The notes below the pieces were generated by a model. That model was not told where the DNA came from. It ran no database searches and was given only the letters and a program-made list of their open reading frames with translations. The position numbers and the translations under genes are program-made. Below, one piece after another: positions 56,216 to 64,000 of a DNA stretch of 64,000 bases. Position 1 is the first letter of the stretch; every line of letters starts with the position of its first letter. Origin of the DNA: Plotosus lineatus (taxonomy: Eukaryota; Chordata; Actinopteri; Siluriformes; Plotosidae); contig CM045745.1 in the NCBI GenBank assembly GCA_024760905.1, positions 2,008,501-2,072,500 of the forward strand, read 5' to 3'.

Positions 56216-56289
56216 TAATCTGAGAGAGAAATTCACATTTTCCAGCAATATTGCAGTCAAATACTAATTCTATGAAAAACACAAAGTTA

Positions 56290-56676
56290 TATAAGTTATC
56301 TTCTTCTTGTCCTTTCGGCTTTTCCCACAGTGAATCATCTGCCTCCATCTCACCCTATCCTCTGCATCTTTTTCTCTTATACCAACTGCCTTCATGTCCT
56401 CCTTCACCACATCCATGAATCGTCTCTTTGGTCTTCCTCTAGGCCTCCTGCCTGGTAGTTCCAACCTCAGCATTTTACTACCAATATACTCACTATCCCT
56501 CCTCTGTACATGTCCGAACCATCTCAATCTAGCCTCTCTGACTTTGTCTCCAAAACGTCTTACATGTGCTGTCCCTCTGATGTGCTCATTCCTGATCCTA
56601 TTCATCCTCGTTACTCCCAAAGGGAACCTCAACATTTTCATCTCTGCTACCTCCAGCTCTGCCTCATGTCTTTTCC
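56290..56676 (-). mobile_element. RTE-like LINE family A, copy split by Rex1-type LINE (3' part)
   Basis: The C-terminal coding part is on the minus strand: RNEHIRGTAHVRRFGDKVRE, GRRPRGRPKRRFMDVVKEDM and DRVRWRQMIHCG. The match stops at 56676 and resumes at 60092 with the very next part of the family sequence (CCCTGTTTCTAAACC), so the Rex1-type element lies between. Confidence 0.88.
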
Positions 56677-56899
56677 CCAGGTTCAAGATGGTGTGTGGTG
56701 GCGCTGCGCAGCTGGCGACACGCACGTTTCAGAGCTCCGGATATTTTTGTTATTTTGTGTTCTTTTGTGTGTTACTGTGACGAATTTGTTCATTGTGAAT
56801 GACGTTAAGAAAATGGGGACACTTATTTTGAGCATTTTGACACTGCATCTGCTCAAAACTATCATATTTCAACATAATGTTGTCGATTGCACACAAGCG

Positions 56900-57373
56900 G
56901 GATACGGCTTGGGTATACAACATGGCAACCACAGTCATTACATTCGCTATGGACGGGAGTTCTTATTATCCTACAGGGACAATCTGGATGTGAGTAGCCT
57001 TAAACTGGATATACCTCAGGATTGTGTACTGACTTCAGAGGACCATACCACCACAAAACGACGTAAAAGAGGTAAGAGAGGGGGCGTGAGACGTCGAGTT
57101 CGAGCCCATAACCACAAACCTGCGCTTCCCACTATACTGCTTTCAAACGTACGGTCCATCAAAAACAAGCTCAATGAACTCCATGCATGTGTGGAACATC
57201 TGTTTGAGTACCGTGATAGTTCACTGTTGTGCTTTACAGAGACATGGTTGAATAGACAGGTTGACGACTCTGTGATTACAATACCCGGTTCGGACCCCTA
57301 TCCGCCTCGACAGAGACACCGACGCTACCGGGAAGACCATCGGGGGCGGCGTTTGCATATACGTGAACTCTAA
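56900..57373 (+). pseudogene. Rex1-type ORF2, endonuclease N-terminus
   Basis: This follows a basic region with KRRKRGKRGGVRRR at about 57055-57095. ILLSNVRSIKNKLNELH (57137-57187) and SLLCFTETWLN (57225-57255) are the first two endonuclease motifs (Asn of the N-V-R-S box, Glu of the T-E-T-W box). The frame is lost near 57300 and the protein continues in the next entry. Confidence 0.8.
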
Positions 57374-59237
57374 GTGGTGCACTAACTTTACGATAAGAAA
57401 CAGAGTATGTTCATCTGATATTGAACTTCTATCTGTATCGTTTCGTCCATTCTATCTACCACGAGAGTTTGGACAAGTCTTCTTAACACTGGTGTATATT
57501 CCTCCAAGTGCTAACGACAAGAAGGCAGCTGATCAAATCTACGACCACATGCAAAAATTAGAAAATCTCTCTCCTGAAGCACCGAAACTAATTCTCGGCG
57601 ACTTCAACAGTTGTTCACTTAAACAAACTTTACCACACTATGAACAATATGTGACATGTAAAACCCGCAGAAACAAGACAATCGACCTCTGTTATGGGAA
57701 CATTAAACACGCCTATAAAACTGTGAGTAAGCCGCCTCTGGGATCATCTGACCACAACGGAGTATACTTAATGCCTAAGTACAAGACTAAATTGAAAATG
57801 GACAAAACTCACTCAAAGGTTGTGAGGACGTGGGATTCTGATTCTATTGAAAGTTTGAAAGGGTGTTTTGATTGTACAAACTGGGACATTTTCTTTGACG
57901 ATTGTGCAAACTTGGATACTGTTACTGATCAGATATCATGTTATATAAACTTTTGTGTGGACAATATTATTCCCAGTAAAACAGTAAAAGTCTACCCGAA
58001 TAACAAGCCCTGGGTCACAAAAGAGTTAAAGTTGCTGCTTAACAAGAAGAAAATAGCTTTCATGGAACAAAACAGAGATGATTTGAGGCTTGTTCAGAAG
58101 GAAATTGATTGCACAATAAGACAATGTAAGCAGGCCTACAAGGAGAAGATCGAGCATCAGTTTTACACAAACAACCTTCGCCAAGCTTGGAGTGGTGTAA
58201 GAACTATGATTGGTAGTAAAAGCGAGAGACAAGCCATCAATGTTCCCGATAAAAATGCATTCGCCAGTGAACTCAATGACTTTTATGCAAGGTTTGATTG
58301 TTTCGATTTTAGTCAACAATGTGATCGCTTGTATTCGGTTTTAGACGCCAACAACTCGAGCCCGATACTACTTAAACACGATGACGTCATCAATGAGTTC
58401 TCCAAACTGAACATACGTAAAGTGTCTGGACCAGATAACTTGGACGGCAAGGTCCTAAAGGAGTGTCGCGACCAGCTCAGTGAAGTGTTTTGTAAATTAT
58501 TCCAAATGTCACTGGATTCTAATTTAATACCAAAACTTTGGAAATTGTCGGAAATAGTTCCTGTACCTAAGAAAACCAAACCATCAACTCTAAACGACTA
58601 CAGGCCTGTGGCCCTTACATTGGTTGTCATGAAGTGCTTGGAGAGGTTGGTGCTGAAGTCGTTGCTACGCGACGTCCAAGACAAGCTGGACCCTCTACAA
58701 TTTGCTTACAGGGCAAAACGGGGAGTTGAAGACGCCACAATCACACTTCTAAACCAGGTATACCAACATCTTGAAACTCCGAAGTCATTTGCTCGGGTTC
58801 TGTTCATTGACTTTTCATTCGCATTTAACACCATACAGCCACACCTAATGATTGAGAAACTTCAACGCTTATCCATAAACAATGCAGTGATCAAATGGAT
58901 CTTCAACTTCCTGAGAGACAGAACCCAGTACGTGAGGATTAACGACAGCATGTCCAGTAGAGTTACCATCAACACGGGGGCTCCACAGGGATGTGTTCTC
59001 TCCCCTGTGTTGTTCATCCTCTACACTAACGATTGTGTCAGTACCCACTCGAATTGCTCTACCATCAAGTTCGCAGACGACGCCACCCTTGTGAGTCTCC
59101 TTAGTGATTGTGAGTCTTTAGCCAGCTACCGAGAGGACATTTATAACTTCAACTCATGGTGTGAGGACAATTTCCTACAGCTGAATGTAAAGAAAACGAA
59201 GGAACTCATTATAGACTTTAGAACAAAAAAAATCTGA
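57363..59237 (+). CDS. Rex1-type endonuclease/reverse transcriptase (main open frame)
   Basis: A 624-residue frame. Around residue 78 is ILGDFNSC (endonuclease Asp) and around 128 is SSDHNGV (endonuclease His). RT motifs follow in order: SGPDNLDGK (about 354), DYRPVALTLV (about 412), FIDFSFAFNTI (about 481, first catalytic Asp), GAPQGCVLSPVLF (about 539), and KFADDATLV (about 569, the catalytic Asp pair). It ends with LQLNVKKTKELIIDF. All catalytic residues I can check in this part are present. The missing N-terminus (frameshift) and C-terminus (A-run frameshift at 59223-59230) mean that it is a broken gene. It would act in target-primed reverse transcription in the nucleus. Confidence 0.85.
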   Translation: MNSKWCTNFTIRNRVCSSDIELLSVSFRPFYLPREFGQVFLTLVYIPPSANDKKAADQIYDHMQKLENLSPEAPKLILGDFNSCSLKQTLPHYEQYVTCKTRRNKTIDLCYGNIKHAYKTVSKPPLGSSDHNGVYLMPKYKTKLKMDKTHSKVVRTWDSDSIESLKGCFDCTNWDIFFDDCANLDTVTDQISCYINFCVDNIIPSKTVKVYPNNKPWVTKELKLLLNKKKIAFMEQNRDDLRLVQKEIDCTIRQCKQAYKEKIEHQFYTNNLRQAWSGVRTMIGSKSERQAINVPDKNAFASELNDFYARFDCFDFSQQCDRLYSVLDANNSSPILLKHDDVINEFSKLNIRKVSGPDNLDGKVLKECRDQLSEVFCKLFQMSLDSNLIPKLWKLSEIVPVPKKTKPSTLNDYRPVALTLVVMKCLERLVLKSLLRDVQDKLDPLQFAYRAKRGVEDATITLLNQVYQHLETPKSFARVLFIDFSFAFNTIQPHLMIEKLQRLSINNAVIKWIFNFLRDRTQYVRINDSMSSRVTINTGAPQGCVLSPVLFILYTNDCVSTHSNCSTIKFADDATLVSLLSDCESLASYREDIYNFNSWCEDNFLQLNVKKTKELIIDFRTKKI

Positions 59238-59239
59238 TC

Positions 59240-59751
59240 ATGCACCTGTCGTAATTAACTCAGAGACTGTTGAACAAGTTGACCAATACAAATATCTGGG
59301 AACTATCATTGACAATAAGCTGACTTTTACACAGAATACTGATGCCGTGTACAACAAGTGTCAACAAAGACTGTTCTTCCTTCGCAAACTCAGATCTTTT
59401 CATATTGATAAAACCATTATGTTGTTATTTTACAAATCATGTGTGCAATCTGTTTTACTTTTTAGTGTACAATGTTGGTACGGCACCCTCTCTCTCAAAA
59501 ACAAAAACAAACTTGGCAAAATTGTAAACGTAAGCAGCAAAATCATTGGAACTCCTTTAGACCCTATTGACTACTTTTATGAATCTCGTGTACTAAATTT
59601 AGCATCCAAAATTATTAACGACGAAACTCATGTTCTTCATTCTGAATATATCCTTCTTCCTTCCGGCCGCAGATATCAATTACCCAAACTTAAATCAAAG
59701 AGAGCCCGTACATCTTATATACCAACTAGCATTTTCCTTTTAAATAAGTAG
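59240..59751 (+). pseudogene. Rex1-type ORF2, C-terminal region
   Basis: Continues the main frame after the A-run: YKYLGTIIDNKL (59288-59325), CQQRLFFLRKLRSFHIDK and SCVQSVLLFSVQCWYG (59440-59485), typical of the CR1-group thumb and C-terminus (compare L-x-Y-x-S-x-I-x-S-x-L-x-Y). It ends at a stop at 59751 after FLLNK. Confidence 0.8.
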
Positions 59752-60091
59752 CCTCCACCTTTAGTCTCTTGTATATTGTTACATTTTGTACCACTGTTTT
59801 TATCTGTTGCGTTATCTAATTTAAAAACTCAGTTTTATGTCTTAAGTCGTTACATGTCCGTTTAACATACAGTATTCTTTAAAGTATTTTTAAATTTTAT
59901 TTTTGAAATTTTAGTGCTAGTTTCTTACATTGCACCTTAAGATATTTAATATTTCATATTTAATGTTATATATGTATTATGTCTTCATGTTTGTAATATG
60001 TTCTTATGTATGTATGTTTTATGGAGCCTGTGTACGTGCAAGACAAATTCCCTCCTCGGGCAATAAAGTATTGTCATTGTCATTGTCATTG

Positions 60092-60135
60092 TCATTCCCT
60101 GTTTCTAAACCATACAACATCGCTGGCCTGATTCC
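60092..60135 (-). mobile_element. RTE-like family A, copy split by Rex1-type LINE (5' part)
   Basis: TTTCTAAACCATACAACATC continues the family A sequence interrupted at 56676. It ends after about 44 bases at an AT-rich junction. Confidence 0.85.
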
Positions 60136-60150
60136 TTAGTTTTTAATTCG

Positions 60151-60267
<117 letters not shown>

Positions 60268-60271
60268 TACA

Positions 60272-60985
60272 CGTCCTTCTCAAAAAATTAGCATATTGTG
60301 ATTAGCAATTTGTTCATTATTTTCTGTAATGTACTGATAAACATGAGACTTTCACATATTTTAGATTCATTACACACAACTGAAGTAGTTCAAGCCTTTT
60401 ATCGTTTTAATATTTTGGCAAAAAAGAGAAAAAGAAAAAACAAAAATCCCTATCTCAAAAAATTATCACATTTCATCCGACCAATAAAAAAGTGTTTTTA
60501 ATACAAAAAAAGTCAACCTTCAAATAATTATGTTCAGTTATGCACTCAATACTTGGTCGGGAATCCTTTTGCAGAAATGACTGCTTCAATGCGGCGTGGC
60601 ATGGAGGCAATCAGCCTGTGGCACTGCTGAGGTGTTATGGAGACCCAGGATGCTTCTATAGCGGCCTTAAGCTCATCCACAGTGTTGGGTCTGGTGTGTA
60701 TCAACTTTCTCTTCACAATATCCCACAGATTCTCTATGGGCTTCAGGTCAGGAGCGTTGGCAGGCCAATTGAGCATACCAACTATACTAAATACTAAATA
60801 CTAAACTATTCAGCAGTGGTTTTGGCACTGTGAGCAGGTGCCAGGTCATGCTGAAAAATTAAATCTTCATCTCCATAAAGCTTTTTAGCAGATGGAAGCA
60901 TGAAGTGCTCCAAAATCTCCTGATAGCTAGCTGCATTGACTCTGCCCTTGATAAAACACAGTGGACCAACACCAGCAGCTGAAGC
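60272..60985 (-). mobile_element. Tc1-like transposon, 3' part with transposase C-terminus
   Basis: The right terminus is on the left side (CTCAAAAAATTAGCATATTG, repeated internally near 60455 as a variant). The minus-strand frame 60776-60546 encodes the transposase end: LNWPANAPDLKPIENLWDIV (third acidic residue of DDE), KAAIEASWVSITPQQCHRLI and ISAKGFPTKY. Upstream, to 60985, the sequence reads further into the transposase (IKGRVNAASYQEILEHFML region) but is interrupted by a small insertion at 60777-60805. The N-terminal half is absent. Confidence 0.88.
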
Positions 60986-61024
60986 CGCTTGAATTGAAGT
61001 GCGAAGTAGCGAGGGATCCCTGTG

Positions 61025-62909
61025 TGTATCTTCTTCTTCTTCTTCTTCTTGTTTTCCTTTCAGCTGTTCCCTTCAGCGAATCATCTGCTTCCATCTCATC
61101 CTGCTGTCCTTTCCATCTTTCCGACTACCTTCATGTCCTCCTTCACCACATCCATAAATCGTCTCTTTGGTCTTCCTCTTGGCCTTTTGCCTGGGAGTTC
61201 CAACCTCAGCGTCCGACTACCAATATACTCACTATCCATCCTCTGTACATGTCCAAACCATCTCAATCTAGCCTCTCGGACTTTGTCTCCAAAACGTCTA
61301 ACATGTGCTGTCCCTTTGATGTGCTCATTCCTGATTCTATCCTTCCTCGTTATTCCCAAAGAGAACCTCAACATTTTCATCTCTGCTACCTCCAGCTCTG
61401 CCTCCTGTCCCAGGGCCACTGTTTCTAAACCATACAACATCGCTGGCCTGATCACCGTCTTGTACACTTTTCCTTTCATTCTTGCCTATACTCTCCTATC
61501 ACACATCACACTTTTCTCCAACCATTCCAACCTGCCTGCAGATGTTTCTTCACCTCTTTTCCACACTCTCTATTGCTCTGGATTTTTGAGTTGTAAGTAC
61601 TTAAAATGCTCCGCCTTACTTATCTCTGCTCCCTGTAACCTCACTGTTCCTCTTGGGTGCTTGTCTTTCACACGCATGTATTCTGTTTTACTGAGGCTAA
61701 CCTTCTTTCCTCTCCTTTCCAGGGCATACCTCCACCTCTCTAGATTTTCCTGCATTTGTTCTCTGCTCTCACTACAGATCACAATGTCATCTGCAAACAT
61801 CATAGTCCATGAAGAGTCTTGTCGAACTTCATCTGTCAGCCTGTCCATCAAACAAGATATACATATCAAACAAGAAGGGGCTCAGAGCTGACCCTTGATG
61901 CAGTCCCACCTCCACCTTGAACTCGTCTGTCACACCGATAGCACACCTCTCCACTGTCTTACATCTCTCATACATGTCCTGCACCACTCTAACACACTTC
62001 TCTGCCACTCCACACTTCCTCATGCAAAAGCACAGTTCCTCTCGCGGCACCCTGTCATTTGCTTTCTCTTGATCCAATGCAGCTCCCTCTGGCCTTCTCT
62101 GTACTTCTCTATTAACATCCTCAAAGCAAACACTGCATCTGTGGTGATCTTTCTTGGCATGAAACCAAACTGTTGTTCACAAATGCTGAACTCTGCCCTT
62201 CGTCTCGCTTCAATTATTCTTTCACATAACTTCATCATATGGCTCATCAACTTTATCCCTCTGTAGTTGCCACAACTCTGCATGTCTCACTTGTTCTTAA
62301 AAATGGGCAGAAGCACACTTCTCCTCCATTCCGCCGGCATCCTCTCACTCTCTAAGACCTTGTTGAATGTTCTTGTCAGAAAATCTACTGCGAATTGTCC
62401 TAGACACTTTCATATCTCCACCAGTATGTCATGGAGGCCTTTCCACTCTTCATCCTCTTCAATGCCCTTCTCACTTCACCCTTACTAATCTTTGCTACTT
62501 CCTGGTCCTCAAGGGTCACCTCTTCTACTCTTTTTTATCTCTCATTTTCCTCATTCATCAGCTCTTCAAAGTACTCTTTCCATCATCCCAGCACACTTCA
62601 GTCATCAGTCAATACATTTCCCACTCTGTCCTTAATCACTCTAACTTACTGCACATCCTTCCCATCTCAATTTCTCTGTTGTGCCCACCTGTGTAAATCA
62701 TTTTCTGCCTCCTTACTGTCTAACCTATCATACAAGTCATCATACGCCCTTTTTTTGGCCTTTGACACCTTCACCTTTCATTGTGTCTCACTGTACTCGT
62801 TTTTAGTCTCTTCAGTCGTCTCTGTGTCCTACTTCTTCTGAGCTAACCTCTTCTTTTGTACACATCAAGAACTCTCCTACCTGTCTCCCCGATCACATTA
62901 GCTGTATGC

Positions 62910-62916
<7 letters not shown>
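61025..62916 (-). mobile_element. RTE-like LINE family A, copy A6
   Basis: On the minus strand the linker is at 62916-62530. The pre-RT region is at 62500-62280. The RT start is at 62283-62020 ([31 protein letters not shown]). The palm is at 61869-61570 (MMFADDIVICSESREQMQEN). The C-terminus is at 61479-61096 (RGTAHVRRFGDKVREARLRW-type, GRPKRRFMDVVKEDM). Both FADD aspartates are intact. The endonuclease is missing through a 5' truncation at 62916, beyond which lies TATGCATGTGTAT and a TA microsatellite. Frameshifts are present. Confidence 0.87.

Positions 62917-62965
<49 letters not shown>
62917..62965. repeat. (TA)n microsatellite
   Basis: About 24 TA units between LINE copy A6 and a SINE-A tail. 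Confidence 0.95.
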
Positions 62966-62973
<8 letters not shown>

Positions 62974-62974
62974 G

Positions 62975-63085
62975 TCTGTCTGTCTTCCTTTCGGCTTTTT
63001 CCCTTTTACTCGGGAGTTGCCACAGCGAATCATTTGATTCGCAAGTTTGATTTGGCAGAGGTTTTTACGTCGGATGCCCTTCCTG
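62975..63085 (-). mobile_element. SINE-A tail / RTE-like family A leader hybrid
   Basis: Plus-strand CCTTTCGGCTTTTTCCC, then GGGAGTTGCCACAGCGAATC, is the SINE-A/RTE tail. It runs into GATTTGGCAGAGG and CGGATGCCCTTCCTG, the latter being part of the family A leader. It shows a link between LINE leader, LINE tail and SINE tail. Confidence 0.65.
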
Positions 63086-63639
63086 CTGTACTGTGCAGTC
63101 CGCGAATACTCAAACCTCAAATGAGTAAGACTGTCATCGAATGTGTTCGAGAAGCATATTTTAGGCATGGAATATGATACATAGGGTTTTACTTCCAGTT
63201 GATCATTCGCGCATGTAATATGATACATCGGGTTTTACTTCGGTGTACAGACCTCGCGGATTGTCTTGATGTGTGGGAAGGGCTGGAGCCGAACCTCCAC
63301 GAAGAATAAGGGCCTATTGTACTGGTTTTTTTGGGCCAGAACTTTCATTTATAACCCTGAACTCCACTCCTTACAGGCATCAGCTACTCTGCATAATACC
63401 TCCTTCTGACAGTCCTAGAAGTCTTACGTTCCATCTGCACTCTACCATAATCCATCAGAGGAAACAGTCAGTTTCTTGGTGTTACTCCTCTTGCACAAAG
63501 AGGGATCATGAAGGATATGAACAAACTTTTTTGTATAGCAAACATGGGTGGCATGACTGACTCTATCCTGTCCAGATGTGTAATCTGCGCTCAAAACAAC
63601 ATTACCAAAACCCCAGCCAAACATTAGAAACTACAAATA
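63086..63639. other. No recognisable gene
   Basis: Unique sequence with a repeated phrase ATATGATACAT(A/C)GGGTTTTAC (63171-63193 and 63220-63240). Short frames only. Confidence 0.45.
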
Positions 63640-64000
63640 CCTCCATCTGCATTCTCAGAATGGTAAATTGATTTTACACACATGCCCACCTGTGGAGCAT
63701 TTAAGTATCTCTTCGTTCTGGTAGACATATTCTCCAGATGGGTGGAAGCTTTCCCATGTAGTCAGGAAAATAACAAAGTGGTTACACAGGTCTTTGCAAA
63801 AGAAATTATCCTCTGCTATGGTGTATCACATGCGATTAATTGAGGTAAAGGAACTCCTTTTACCTCTAAAATCATGCAGGATTTATGTAAGTACCTGTCA
63901 CTGTCTTGGCATTTTCACATACCTTACAATCTTCAATTTTCTGTTTTCGTAAAAGAACAAATCGAACTCTGAAGGATAAATTGACTAAAGCATTGCAGAC
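63640..64000 (+). pseudogene. Retroviral integrase core fragment (second ERV), runs off the window
   Basis: VLVDIFSRWVEAFP (63712-63756) is the first catalytic Asp region of a gamma-like integrase. FAKEIILCYGVSH follows. A stop at about 63840 interrupts the region before the expected D-N-G box (the DNG position reads as a stop plus G-K-G). The remaining part is shortened by the window edge. It is distinct from the ERV at 28.4-36.4 kb. Confidence 0.65.

Larger units (their letters stand above)
56677..60091 (+). mobile_element. Rex1-type CR1-group LINE, near full length
   Basis: The 5' end has CAAGATGG (56686), as at the start of full-length Rex1-like elements. The coding region encodes an apurinic-type endonuclease and a reverse transcriptase. 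The 3' end has CAATAAAGTATTG followed by CATTGT repeats, typical of CR1-group 3' ends. Only two frame breaks are visible, at about 57295-57320 and in an A-run at 59223-59230, making it the best-preserved LINE in the window. It is inserted in a family A copy and so is younger than that copy. Confidence 0.88.

Noticed and set aside
61022..61891. 289-residue plus-strand frame as a gene
   Set aside because: Antisense shadow of family A copy A6.

Overview
The window looks like AT-rich intergenic DNA from a bony (teleost-like) fish. This rests on the mobile-element families present: CR1-group LINEs of Rex1 type, RTE-like LINEs, L2, Dong/R4, Tc1-like and hAT DNA transposons, tRNA-derived SINEs and a gamma/epsilon-type endogenous retrovirus (ERV), plus many microsatellites. 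I see no bacterial gene organisation, no host protein-coding gene that I can defend, no true tRNA or rRNA gene and no CRISPR. Nearly every long open frame is part of a broken transposable element. Family names come from protein motifs I recognise and were not checked against a database.

Layout: 1-3.5 kb holds the edge of an RTE-like element (family A) and an antisense reverse-transcriptase element of a clade I cannot name (family D). 3.9-4.8 kb is the 5' part of RTE-like family B. 5.6-8 kb is a family A copy on the plus strand, followed by a tRNA-derived SINE. 8.3-10.6 kb is RTE-like family C. 10.6-12.7 kb is the 3' half of a Dong/R4 element ending at a TAA-type microsatellite. 13.3-16.3 kb is a three-copy tandem array of a 1,058-bp unit. 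17-18.4 kb is a family A copy on the minus strand. 20.6-24.4 kb is a CR1-group LINE abutted by a hAT-like element. 24.6-25.4 kb is a second family D copy. 28.3-36.4 kb is a decayed ERV (gag, pol, env, possible 3' LTR) interrupted by a SINE-like insert, a hAT element with a perfect 8-bp target duplication and a family A copy. 36.4-39.6 kb is a rearranged family A cluster. 39.7-42.8 kb holds L2 and family B copies. 43.2-44.5 kb is a Tc1-like transposon carrying a perfect 57-bp-arm palindrome. 46.6-49.8 kb is the most complete family A copy. 52.3-53.8 kb is the 5' half of a Dong/R4 element. 56.7-60.1 kb is a near-intact Rex1-type LINE inserted into a family A copy. 60.3-63 kb holds a Tc1-like fragment and another family A copy. 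The last 360 bases are part of a second retroviral integrase region.

The largest structure is a long-range inverted duplication: about 15.17-19.79 kb reappears in reverse at about 44.5-51.68 kb. Differences between the arms (a longer LINE copy, a complete SINE and an inserted LINE tail in the right arm) allow a relative chronology. The SINE tail matches the 3' end of RTE-like family A, which suggests that family A LINEs mobilised the SINEs.
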